Source: an uncultured Lachnospiraceae bacterium (GTDB taxonomy: Bacteria; Bacillota_A; Clostridia; Lachnospirales; Lachnospiraceae). Taken from it: a stretch of 7,288 bases of DNA. The notes below the pieces were generated by a model. The model was not told the origin of the DNA. It did no database searches and saw nothing but the letters and a program-made list of their open reading frames with translations. The stretch covers positions 1-7,288 of the forward strand of contig USPJ01000047.1 of assembly GCA_900556645.1 (NCBI GenBank), in the 5' to 3' direction. This document shows, piece by piece, positions 1 to 6,852 of the stretch; the first letter of the stretch is position 1; each line of letters opens with the position of its first letter. A program made the position numbers and the translations under genes.

Positions 1-1
1 T

Positions 2-103
2 TTTCAGGGCGGTTTAACATGGTATCATGCAAAATTAGGTATCCTTATGTCTTTACAAAAACTTTATGATAGAAATCTTGTAGACAAAGATAAGATGTGT
101 TAA
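2..103 (+). CDS. C-terminal fragment of an unidentified upstream protein
   Basis: Reading from base 2, an open frame encodes 33 residues and ends with TAA at 101-103. It begins FQGGLTWYHAKLGILMSLQK and continues to a short charged tail ending KDKMC. The composition (amphipathic helix-like ILMSLQKLYDRNLV, conserved-looking WYH) resembles real protein, and the other two forward frames give less protein-like sequence. The rest of the gene lies left of the window. I do not recognise the family. In many Firmicutes the gene before radC is maf, but this tail does not look like the end of a Maf protein as I remember it. The gene ends 70 bases before radC, and a candidate promoter overlaps its last codons, so it need not be co-transcribed with radC. 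Confidence 0.5.
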   Translation, partial: FQGGLTWYHAKLGILMSLQKLYDRNLVDKDKMC

Positions 104-109
104 TATAAA
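81..109 (+). promoter_or_regulatory. Candidate sigma-A-type promoter for the radC-mre-min operon
   Basis: TAGACA at 81-86 (5 of 6 matches to TTGACA) and TATAAA at 104-109 (5 of 6 matches to TATAAT) are separated by exactly 17 bases. Transcription would start near base 116, giving a leader of roughly 58 bases before the radC ATG. The -35 box lies inside the last codons of the upstream gene. There is no extended -10 TG. This is the best promoter match I found in the gap, but such matches occur by chance in AT-rich DNA. Confidence 0.4.
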
Positions 110-163
110 TTATATGTGTTTTACAGTTTTGGGGTTTACATAATTCTTGTTCCGAGAGAGTGG

Positions 164-169
164 AAAGGA
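164..169 (+). promoter_or_regulatory. Ribosome binding site that decides the radC start
   Basis: AAAGGA at 164-169 lies 4 bases before the ATG at 174. It favours that ATG over the in-frame TTG at 147, which has only a poorly placed GGGG run upstream. Confidence 0.5.
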
Positions 170-173
170 TTCT

Positions 174-863
174 ATGAAAAAACATCATACTGTAAAAGAT
201 TTGCCGGATACGGAAAGACCTTATGAGAAATGTTTTGAGCGGGGAACCGGATACCTGTCGGACGCAGAACTTCTGGCAGTAATTTTAAGAACCGGAACCA
301 ACGGAATACAGTCAGTGGAATTGGCAGAAGAATTTCTGCGATATCAGGGCGGTGGACTTTTAAATCTATACTCCATGAGTAAGGAGGAGATGATGAGCCT
401 TCCGGGAATCGGCAGGGTAAAATCCATTCAGCTCAAATGCATTGCAGAGCTTTGCAAGCGACTCAGCCGTCTTTCCGCCAAAGAACAGGTGACCTTACAG
501 AATGCCTCATCTGTGGCAGCGTATTATATGGAACAGATGTGTCATGAAACAAAAGAAATTTTAATGGTTAGTCTTTTCTCAAACAAGGGTAGACTGATTA
601 CGGAACAGATTGTTTCCATAGGGAGTATCAGTACTTCTGTAGTCTCACCACGGGAGATTTTTTATACGGCAATTACACACAACGCAGCATATATTATTCT
701 GCTGCACAATCATCCAAGCGGTGAACCTGATCCCAGTCCTGCTGATTTCCGGGTAACGGATACTCTGGCAAAATGCGGAGAGTATATGCAGATTCCACTG
801 GCAGATCACATCATCATTGGAGATCACTGTTATTACAGCTTTAGAGAAAACGGACAGATATAG
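174..863 (+). CDS. radC: RadC family JAB/MPN-domain protein (UPF0758)
   Basis: The protein has 229 residues, normal for the family. The N-terminal part starts TVKDLPDTERPYEKC, the usual RadC opening, and runs through LSDAELLAVILRTG to a helix-hairpin-helix at about residues 76-87 (LPGIGRVKSIQL), typical of non-specific DNA contact. The C-terminal half is the JAB/MPN (JAMM-like) domain with the signature HNHPSG at 178-183 and Asp191, which form the presumed metal site. The old link to DNA repair was not upheld, and the molecular function of RadC is still uncertain; a DNA-related hydrolase role is only an inference. The ATG at 174 is chosen because it has the better ribosome binding site and matches the family start. 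An in-frame TTG at 147 would add 9 residues. It sits 17 bases before mreB, as in Bacillus subtilis and many other Firmicutes. Confidence 0.93.
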   Translation: MKKHHTVKDLPDTERPYEKCFERGTGYLSDAELLAVILRTGTNGIQSVELAEEFLRYQGGGLLNLYSMSKEEMMSLPGIGRVKSIQLKCIAELCKRLSRLSAKEQVTLQNASSVAAYYMEQMCHETKEILMVSLFSNKGRLITEQIVSIGSISTSVVSPREIFYTAITHNAAYIILLHNHPSGEPDPSPADFRVTDTLAKCGEYMQIPLADHIIIGDHCYYSFRENGQI

Positions 864-880
864 TCAAAAGGGAGAATACG

Positions 881-1894
881 ATGAGCAATACATTCGGAAT
901 TGATTTGGGAACCAGCAATATGAAGGTATATTGCAAGGCAACCGGCAAAGTTTTAAACGAAAAAAATACAATCGCAGTAGTGAATAAGAATCAGATGTAC
1001 GCATACGGAGATGCTGCTTACGCCATGTATGAAAAAGCACCGGAAAATATCAATGTGACCTTTCCGGTGGTAAACGGTGTCATTGCTGACTATGCCAATA
1101 TGCAGACTATGATTTTTGAATTTTTGGAAAAATACGCCAAGGGAAAAGTCAGAGGTGCGGAGTTTGTAGTGGCTGTTCCTACTGACATTACAGAGGTGGA
1201 AAAGAAAGCTTTTTACGATTTGTTTTATAAGAGCAAATCCAAACCAAAGAATGTGCTTTTATGCGAAAAGCCTTTGGCAGATGCCGTGGGATTAGACTTG
1301 GATGTCAATGAACCTACCGGCGTTATGGTGGTAGATATTGGAGCCGATACAACGGAAATTTCCGTAATTTCTCTGGGAGGACTGGTGTTAAGCGATTTGC
1401 TTCATTTCGGTGGAAACCGTATTGACGAATCCATTATTTCTCATCTGAAACGCACCTACAGCCTTGTCATCGGTCAAAAAACCGCCATGTCATTGAAGGA
1501 AGAACTGGGATGTGGTATTCCGGGAGAAGAGAACAGCATGACTATTGTGGGAAGAGATTTAGTCAGCGGCCTTCCGATTGAAAAAGAGATTTCTGCGGCG
1601 GTGGTATATGATGCCATCAAGGACAACCTGAATTCCATCTGCAATTCCATCAAAATGATTCTGGAAAAAACCCCGCCTGAATTGGCAAAAGATATTATTC
1701 ACTCCGGAATTTATATTACCGGCGGAAGTTCCAAAATCCACAAACTGGATGAACTTTTTACACAGATTACCGGTATCAGGGTAAATTGCTGTGAAAATCC
1801 GGAGGAAACCGTGGTGAGAGGTCTGAACAAAATCGTATCCGACGACAAATTTAAACACCTGACCTTTACCATGAAAACTAAGATTTATAAATAG
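881..1894 (+). CDS. mreB: Divergent MreB-like bacterial actin
   Basis: This 337-residue actin-fold protein is of normal MreB length and would scaffold the lateral wall synthesis complex under the membrane. Phosphate loop 1 is GIDLGTSN (6-13), the interdomain region has NGVIADY (65-71) and AVPTDITEVEKKA (98-110), phosphate loop 2 is DIGADTTE (152-159), GRDLVSGLP (224-232) is typical of MreB, and the adenosine loop is ITGGSS (279-284). It departs from canonical MreB in places that matter: DIGADTTE instead of DIGGGTTE, and CEKPLADAVG (128-137) where the family has (I/D)EEPMAAAIG, so Lys130 sits where the water-activating Glu is expected. The domain IA loop that normally carries hydrophobic membrane-inserting residues reads AKGKVRGAEF (86-95), and no N-terminal amphipathic helix is present. 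AAGGGAG at 868-874 supports the ATG. The position before mreCD makes an MreB-type role most likely, but ATPase activity and membrane binding may be altered. Confidence 0.88.
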   Translation: MSNTFGIDLGTSNMKVYCKATGKVLNEKNTIAVVNKNQMYAYGDAAYAMYEKAPENINVTFPVVNGVIADYANMQTMIFEFLEKYAKGKVRGAEFVVAVPTDITEVEKKAFYDLFYKSKSKPKNVLLCEKPLADAVGLDLDVNEPTGVMVVDIGADTTEISVISLGGLVLSDLLHFGGNRIDESIISHLKRTYSLVIGQKTAMSLKEELGCGIPGEENSMTIVGRDLVSGLPIEKEISAAVVYDAIKDNLNSICNSIKMILEKTPPELAKDIIHSGIYITGGSSKIHKLDELFTQITGIRVNCCENPEETVVRGLNKIVSDDKFKHLTFTMKTKIYK

Positions 1895-1902
1895 AGGTTT
1901 TT

Positions 1903-2772
1903 ATGAAACGTAAAAAAACAAAATTTTCAATACCGGCACGATATCTGTTGCTGGGATTATGCGGAATTTTCATTTTTGTGATTTTTCTTTCTTATTCTGC
2001 CGGAACCTCCGGCGGACCATTAAATTCCGTAGCAAGCTATATCTTTGTTCCTATGCAGAAGGGAATCAATTCCGTAGGCACCTTCTTTTCCAATAAATCT
2101 GACCGTTTTCAGACTTTGGAAGAAGTTATGGATGAGAACGAGAAGCTACAGGAACAGGTAGAAAAGCTGACAACCGAATTAAATACGACCAAGCTGGAGC
2201 AATATGAATTGGAGGATTTAAGAAACCTCTATCAGTTGGACCAGCAGTATTCCAATTATAAAAAAACCGGAGCCCATGTCATCGGCAAAGGTGGAAGTAA
2301 CTGGTTCAATATATTTTTAATTGACAAAGGCTCCAAAGACGGCATTGAGAAGGATATGAATGTCATTGCCGGCAGCGGATTGGTGGGAATTGTCATTGAT
2401 GTGGGACCTCATTATGCCAAGGTACGTTCCATCATTGATGATAACAGCAAGGTCAGCGGAATGGTATTATCCACCTCTGACAGCTGTATTGTAAAGGGTG
2501 ACTTAAAATCCATGAATGAAGACCGTGTGATACAGTTTTCAGAACTGAAAGACACGGAAAACCAAATCAAAGAAGGAGACCAGATTGTAACCTCCAATGT
2601 CAGTGACAAATATCTTCCGGGTATTTCCATCGGTTACATCAGCGAAGCAAAAATGGATTCCAATAATATTACCAAATCGGGAACCATCACTCCTTCCGCA
2701 GATTTTGAACATCTGAGAGAAGTTCTGGTTATTCTGGACAAAAAGACAGATGCCGTAGCAGACACGGAGTAG
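1903..2772 (+). CDS. mreC: Rod shape-determining protein MreC
   Basis: The protein has 289 residues with the standard MreC layout: a short basic cytoplasmic N-terminus (MKRKKTK), one membrane segment at about 13-32, a coiled coil at about 68-113 rich in Glu, Lys and Leu, and an extracellular beta-rich region at about 120-280. In that region, VIGKGGSNWFNIFLIDKGSKDGI (126-148) and the AGSGLVGIVIDVGPHYAKV stretch (156-174) match the characteristic MreC folds. In the family, MreC dimerises through the coiled coil and activates PBP2, linking the MreB scaffold to wall synthesis outside the membrane. A TAGAGG ribosome binding site overlaps the mreB stop codon, with 8 bases between the genes, so the two are probably translated in concert. 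The tail after residue 280 is short and charged. Nothing appears broken or missing. Confidence 0.94.
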   Translation: MKRKKTKFSIPARYLLLGLCGIFIFVIFLSYSAGTSGGPLNSVASYIFVPMQKGINSVGTFFSNKSDRFQTLEEVMDENEKLQEQVEKLTTELNTTKLEQYELEDLRNLYQLDQQYSNYKKTGAHVIGKGGSNWFNIFLIDKGSKDGIEKDMNVIAGSGLVGIVIDVGPHYAKVRSIIDDNSKVSGMVLSTSDSCIVKGDLKSMNEDRVIQFSELKDTENQIKEGDQIVTSNVSDKYLPGISIGYISEAKMDSNNITKSGTITPSADFEHLREVLVILDKKTDAVADTE

Positions 2773-2780
2773 ATTGTAAT

Positions 2781-3299
2781 ATGAGAAGAAAAGTAACGAT
2801 ATTTTTTATCATTGTAATATGTTTTTTACTACAGAGTACTGTTTTTCAGGCTCTGTCTTTTGCGTCTATTTCCCCAAACCTTCTGATTGTGGTAGTTTCC
2901 TCCTTCGGGTTTATGCGAGGACGGAAAGAGGGAATGTGGATTGGACTGTTTTGCGGATTGTTATTGGATATCTTTTTTGGAGATGTCTTTGGCTTTTATA
3001 CCATAGTCTATATGGTTATCGGCTATATCAACGGTATGTTCCGCAAGATTTTTTATCCGGATGATATTAAGCTGCCTATGATGCTGATTCTGGGAAGTGA
3101 TCTGGTGTTGGGAATGATTATGTATCTGCTTCGTTTTCTTCCTCGGAAAAAAGTACATTTCGGATATTATCTGGGACACATCATTATACCGGAGATGGTC
3201 TATACTCTTGTAATTACATTGGGATTATATTTTATTCTGCTGAAAATCAATCAGCATTTAGAAAAAATCGAAAAAAGGAGTGCAGCGAAGTTTGTTTGA
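2781..3299 (+). CDS. mreD: Rod shape-determining protein MreD
   Basis: This 172-residue integral membrane protein is of typical MreD size. Hydrophobic stretches at about 6-24, 30-46, 52-67, 70-87, 98-118 and 132-156 suggest five or six membrane passes, ending in a basic cytoplasmic tail (EKIEKRSAAK). The family pattern is visible as SPNLLIVV (31-38) followed by GLFCGLLLDIFFGDVFGFY (55-73), the region matching the usual G-L-x-x-D-x-x-x-G of MreD. MreD works with MreC in the elongasome and may tune MreC action on PBP2. The ribosome binding site is weak: GGAG at 2766-2769, inside the end of mreC and 11 bases from the ATG. This suggests dependence on translation from mreC. The 3' end overlaps the start of mrdA. 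Confidence 0.93.
   Translation: MRRKVTIFFIIVICFLLQSTVFQALSFASISPNLLIVVVSSFGFMRGRKEGMWIGLFCGLLLDIFFGDVFGFYTIVYMVIGYINGMFRKIFYPDDIKLPMMLILGSDLVLGMIMYLLRFLPRKKVHFGYYLGHIIIPEMVYTLVITLGLYFILLKINQHLEKIEKRSAAKFV
3274..3280 (+). promoter_or_regulatory. Ribosome binding site for mrdA inside mreD
   Basis: AAAGGAG at 3274-3280 is the only strong Shine-Dalgarno match near the mreD/mrdA junction. It overlaps the upstream GTG candidate at 3280 and so cannot serve it, but lies 11 bases before the TTG at 3292, a slightly long spacing. This makes the TTG the more likely start. Confidence 0.55.
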
Positions 3300-6135
3300 T
3301 AAAATAAAAGAAGTAGTATCCAAAGTTTTAAAATCCAGACTGTTGGTTCTGACCATCATCATGCTGATTCTGTCATTCCTTTTGCTTTCGCGGGTATTCC
3401 GTCTGCAAATTATCAACGGACAGGAATATTTGGATAATTACACCTTAAAAATTGAAAAAACCAGGGAACTCAGCAGTACCCGAGGCAATATATACGACAG
3501 AAACGGTAAGCTTTTGGCATACAATGAACTTGCCTATGCCATTACCTTTGAGGATAACGGCACCTATGACAGTGTCAAGGAAAAAAACAAGTCTCTTAAC
3601 AGCGAAATGTACCGTTTCATCAGGGTTTTAGATGAAAACGGAGATTCCATCAAAAATGATTTCTATATCTCCTATTCGGAGTCGGAGGGATATCAGTATA
3701 CCGTCAAGGGTTCCACCTTAAAGCGGTTTCTTGCTGACATTTACGACCATACTTCGACAGAAGATTTAAAGTATAATAGGGACTTAGGATACAATGAAGC
3801 AGAGGCAACACCGAAGCAGGTTATCGATTATCTTGCCAAGGAGCGTTATCAGGTTTCTTCCAAATATGATGAAAATGACCGTTACCGGATTATTGTCCTC
3901 AGATATGCCATTTCCCAAAACAGCTATCAGAAATATGTTCTGACAACTCTTGCCACCGGCGTCAGCGACAAAACCGTTGCCTATGTCAGTGAAAACGGAG
4001 ATGAATTACAGGGAATGGACGTCAGTGAAGAGACCGTCCGCCGTTATAATGACAGCAAATATTTTGCCCATCTCATCGGTTATACTGGAAAAATCTCCGT
4101 AGAGGAATATGAGAGTTTATCCAAAGAAGATGATTCTTACAGCCTTACGGATGTGGTGGGTAAATCCGGCATTGAGCAGGTTATGGACAAGGAATTGCAG
4201 GGAACCAAGGGAAAAGAGAAGGTTTCCGTAGATAATGTAGGTAGAGTGATTGACATTTTGGAAAGAAAAGAGCCAACGGCAGGAAATGATGTCTATCTGT
4301 CCATAGATGCAGATTTAACCAAAGCTGTTTACGATTTATTGGAACAGGAAATTGCCGGTGTCCTGTATTCTAAAATTGAAAATATCAAGGAATATACACC
4401 TACCGGTTCTGCTTCTGATATTAAGATTCCTATCGATGATGTTTATTTTGCCTTCATCGACAATCATTTAATCCGTACCAGTCATTTTACAGAAAGTGAT
4501 GCCAGTGACACAGAACGGGAAGTACAGCAGGCATATGAGTCTGCTCAGACTGCCGTATTATCTGAGTTAAACGGGATTCTTTCCGGTAATGATAAAACTC
4601 CTTTTGCCAATATGGCAGAAGAAGAACAGGATTATATTACAGAAATTATTAATCGCCTGAAAGCCGAAGATATTTTAGACACAGATGCTATTGACATTTC
4701 GGATGAAGTCTACAAAGCATGGAAGGAAGGGGAAATTTCTCTAAATGAATATCTGACCCATGCCATTTCCAAAAGCTGGATAGACATTACCAAGTTTAGT
4801 GTAGAAAACAAGTATTCCGATTCCGACGAGGTCTTTGATGCCCTGTCTAAGTATATCATGGAGGATTTGCAGGAAGATTCCGATTTTGAAAAATTGGTTT
4901 ACAAATATATGATTCGCAAGAATCAGATTAGCGGAACACAGCTTTGTGTGATTTTATATAATCAGGGAGTACTTCCTTATGACGAGGCACAGGTTGCTGC
5001 ACTAAACAACGGCTCCGTCAGTGCTTACAGTTTTGTAAAATCCAAAATACAGTCGTTGGAGATTACTCCGGGACAGTTGGGACTGGATCCTTGTTCCGGT
5101 TCTTCCGTCATTACGGATGTTAATACCGGAGAAATCCTCGCCATCGTTTCCTATCCAGGATACGACAACAACAGGCTTGCCAACTCCGTTGACAGTGACT
5201 ATTATGCATATTTAAATAGCTGTGGTTCCCTTCCGTTATACAATTATGCTACACAGCAGAGAACCGCACCGGGTTCCACCTTTAAAATGGTAACCTCCAC
5301 AGCAGGTCTGACGGAGGGTGTCATTACCACCGGAACCCATATTGTGGATAAGGGACAGTTTGAACGGTTTGAAAACGGACCGAAATGTTGGATTTATCCG
5401 TCTACTCACGGAAGTATCAATGTTTCCGAGGCAATTCGAGATTCATGTAACTATTTCTTCTACGAGGTGGGCTACCAGTTAAGTTCCACCGGAGATAATT
5501 ACAATGAGGAAAAGGGTATCGAAACCATCAGCAAATATGCCTCTATGTATGGATTGGATTCCACCACGGGAATTGAAATCCCGGAAAATGAACCGCAGAT
5601 TGCCACGGAATATCCGGTTACGGCTGCCATCGGACAGAGTAATCACAACTTTACTACCACCGAGCTGGCACGATATGTGACAGCAGTTGCCAATTCCGGT
5701 GCGGTTTACAATGAGACTCTTTTGAAGAAAGTCGTTGATAAAGACGGCAATACCGTAAAAGAATATTCTCCGACGGTAAAAAATGAAATGAGCGATATTT
5801 CAGGTTCCACATGGAATGCTATTCATTCCGGTATGCGGATGGTTGTTCAGAATCTGGATTCGTTCAATGATTTAGAGGTAGAAGTAGCAGGAAAGACCGG
5901 TACTGCCCAGCAGGTAGCAGACCGTCCGAACCACGCTTTATTTGTGGGATATGCTCCTTATTCCAACCCGGAGATATCTATTGCAACCCGTATTGCTTAT
6001 GGATATACCTCTCATAACTCAGCCGATGTATCTGCCAAAATTATGAAATACTATTTCAAACAGGCAAGCGAAGAGGATTTGCTAAACGGTCAGGCTGCAA
6101 ATATAGGAGAGGGTTCAAATTCCTTTACCGATTAG
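3292..6135 (+). CDS. mrdA: Penicillin-binding protein 2, elongasome D,D-transpeptidase with large insertion
   Basis: This class B PBP of 947 residues cross-links peptidoglycan during elongation. It has a short cytoplasmic N-terminus, a membrane anchor at about 17-38, and the pedestal signature RGNIYDRNGKLLAYN at about 60-74. The C-terminal transpeptidase domain carries all three active-site motifs: STFK (Ser662 nucleophile, Lys665), SCN (718-720) and KTG (868-870). Family members are usually about 600-720 residues. The excess is mainly an extra block at about 356-602, between GNDVYLSIDADL and SSVITDVNTGEILAIVSYPG, plus a longer pedestal. The start is uncertain: TTG at 3292 has an AAAGGAG upstream, whereas GTG at 3280 would give 951 residues but no usable binding site. 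It overlaps mreD by 8 bases, indicating coupled translation. The mreBCD context supports PBP2 over a division-type PBP3. RodA, its usual partner, is not adjacent. Confidence 0.92.
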   Translation: MFDKIKEVVSKVLKSRLLVLTIIMLILSFLLLSRVFRLQIINGQEYLDNYTLKIEKTRELSSTRGNIYDRNGKLLAYNELAYAITFEDNGTYDSVKEKNKSLNSEMYRFIRVLDENGDSIKNDFYISYSESEGYQYTVKGSTLKRFLADIYDHTSTEDLKYNRDLGYNEAEATPKQVIDYLAKERYQVSSKYDENDRYRIIVLRYAISQNSYQKYVLTTLATGVSDKTVAYVSENGDELQGMDVSEETVRRYNDSKYFAHLIGYTGKISVEEYESLSKEDDSYSLTDVVGKSGIEQVMDKELQGTKGKEKVSVDNVGRVIDILERKEPTAGNDVYLSIDADLTKAVYDLLEQEIAGVLYSKIENIKEYTPTGSASDIKIPIDDVYFAFIDNHLIRTSHFTESDASDTEREVQQAYESAQTAVLSELNGILSGNDKTPFANMAEEEQDYITEIINRLKAEDILDTDAIDISDEVYKAWKEGEISLNEYLTHAISKSWIDITKFSVENKYSDSDEVFDALSKYIMEDLQEDSDFEKLVYKYMIRKNQISGTQLCVILYNQGVLPYDEAQVAALNNGSVSAYSFVKSKIQSLEITPGQLGLDPCSGSSVITDVNTGEILAIVSYPGYDNNRLANSVDSDYYAYLNSCGSLPLYNYATQQRTAPGSTFKMVTSTAGLTEGVITTGTHIVDKGQFERFENGPKCWIYPSTHGSINVSEAIRDSCNYFFYEVGYQLSSTGDNYNEEKGIETISKYASMYGLDSTTGIEIPENEPQIATEYPVTAAIGQSNHNFTTTELARYVTAVANSGAVYNETLLKKVVDKDGNTVKEYSPTVKNEMSDISGSTWNAIHSGMRMVVQNLDSFNDLEVEVAGKTGTAQQVADRPNHALFVGYAPYSNPEISIATRIAYGYTSHNSADVSAKIMKYYFKQASEEDLLNGQAANIGEGSNSFTD
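4357..5097 (+). other. Region of mrdA encoding an extra domain of about 247 residues
   Basis: In compact PBP2 proteins the GND-Y-L-S-ID strand, a short helix and the transpeptidase strand V-x-x-D-x-x-T-G-x-I-L-A follow one another closely. Here residues about 356-602 lie between them. The segment is rich in Glu, Asp, Tyr, Ser and Lys, looks mostly helical (for example SLNEYLTHAISKSWIDITKF and SDSDEVFDALSKYIMEDLQE), has no membrane segment and only a few cysteines. I recognise no named domain. It is in frame, with base composition like the rest of the gene, so it looks like an established part of the protein. Long PBP2 proteins of this kind occur in other Clostridia to my knowledge. The role is unknown; it would lie outside the membrane near the catalytic domain. 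Confidence 0.7.
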
Positions 6136-6147
6136 AGAAAAAATAAC

Positions 6148-6154
6148 AGGAGGG
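6148..6154 (+). promoter_or_regulatory. Strong ribosome binding site of minC
   Basis: AGGAGGG at 6148-6154, 5 bases before the ATG, is the best Shine-Dalgarno match in the window. It lies in the 24-base mrdA-minC gap, which holds no terminator, so minC can be translated well without coupling to mrdA. Confidence 0.7.
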
Positions 6155-6159
6155 ATCAC

Positions 6160-6840
6160 ATGGAACAACCGGTGATATTAAAAAGCAATAAATACGGCAT
6201 CAACCTCATTCTCAATGAGGAACTGCCCTTTGAAGAGCTTTTAACTGCGATTATTTCAAAGTTTCATGAATCAGATAAATTTTTCAAAAATGCCAGTATC
6301 GCTATTTCCTTTACAGGCAGACATTTAAGTACCGAAGAAGAGATTCGGATTGTGGATGCCATTACAGAACAGACCAGTATCCATATCATCTGCGTTTTGG
6401 ATACGGATGAACAGAAAGAACTCAGTGTAAAGGAACAGATAGAAGCATTTTTGAAACAACAGGAGGAGAGTACCGGACAATTTTACCGAGGGACCCTCCG
6501 TTCCGGGCAGATACTGGAGAGCGAGACCAGCGTTGTGGTTATCGGAGATGTAAATGCCGGAGCAAAAATCGTAGCAAAAGGCAATATTGTCGTCTTAGGA
6601 AGTCTGGGCGGCAACGCCTACGCCGGAGCTGCTGGAAATGCGGATGCCTTTGTGGCTGCATTGCATATGAATCCGCTTCAGATAAAAATTGCCGATGTTA
6701 TCGGCACAGGTCAGGATAAAAGTCCGCTGGAACGATTACGCGGGCGAAAAAAACAATTAGAACCTCAGGTAGCATACATAAAAGATGAAGCCATCTGTTT
6801 GGAAACTTTAAAGGATGGAATGTTTGAAAACTTTTATTAA
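6160..6840 (+). CDS. minC: Septum site-determining protein MinC
   Basis: The protein has 226 residues, normal for MinC, which inhibits FtsZ assembly away from midcell. The N-terminal domain (about 1-100), which antagonises FtsZ, is poorly conserved as usual; it opens VILKSNKYGINLILNEELPF. After a Gln/Glu-rich linker, the C-terminal beta-helix at about 108-180 is unmistakable: YRGTLRSGQ (109-117) contains the RSGQ motif used for MinD binding, followed by VVVIGDVNAGAKIVAKGNIVVLGSLGG and PLQIKIAD (172-179). Gly150 and Tyr154 replace the Arg of the common LRG and the His of AHAG, probably minor variation. A tail of some 45 residues follows the beta-helix. minC sits 24 bases after mrdA and 12 bases before minD, so it is probably made from the same transcript as the elongasome genes. 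Confidence 0.94.
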   Translation: MEQPVILKSNKYGINLILNEELPFEELLTAIISKFHESDKFFKNASIAISFTGRHLSTEEEIRIVDAITEQTSIHIICVLDTDEQKELSVKEQIEAFLKQQEESTGQFYRGTLRSGQILESETSVVVIGDVNAGAKIVAKGNIVVLGSLGGNAYAGAAGNADAFVAALHMNPLQIKIADVIGTGQDKSPLERLRGRKKQLEPQVAYIKDEAICLETLKDGMFENFY

Positions 6841-6852
6841 TCGGAGGTTATA

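Noticed and set aside
147..173. Upstream TTG start for radC adding 9 residues
   Set aside because: It has no well-placed ribosome binding site, and the added residues do not match the RadC N-terminus; the ATG at 174 has AAAGGA just upstream.
1559..1858. Open frame of 99 codons on the minus strand within mreB
   Set aside because: It lies fully inside a well-supported gene, has no recognisable protein features or ribosome binding site, and looks like a shadow of mreB codon structure.
881..1894. mreB-like gene as a decaying pseudogene
   Set aside because: The frame is intact at full family length, most structural motifs are kept, the ribosome binding site is good and the operon spacing is tight. 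The substitutions look like divergence rather than decay.
1999..2013. GCCGG-AACCT-CCGGC hairpin in early mreC
   Set aside because: A five-pair stem with no T-run after it, lying in coding sequence for SAGTSGGP just after the membrane segment. CCGG is frequent in this window, so chance is likely, and it is not a terminator.
2819..3064. Second + strand open frame inside mreD
   Set aside because: It is in another frame of a clear MreD protein, and its Cys/Tyr/Arg-rich translation resembles no protein.
6136..6159. Possible terminator between mrdA and minC
   Set aside because: The gap is 24 bases, A-rich with a strong ribosome binding site, and has no inverted repeat or T-run.
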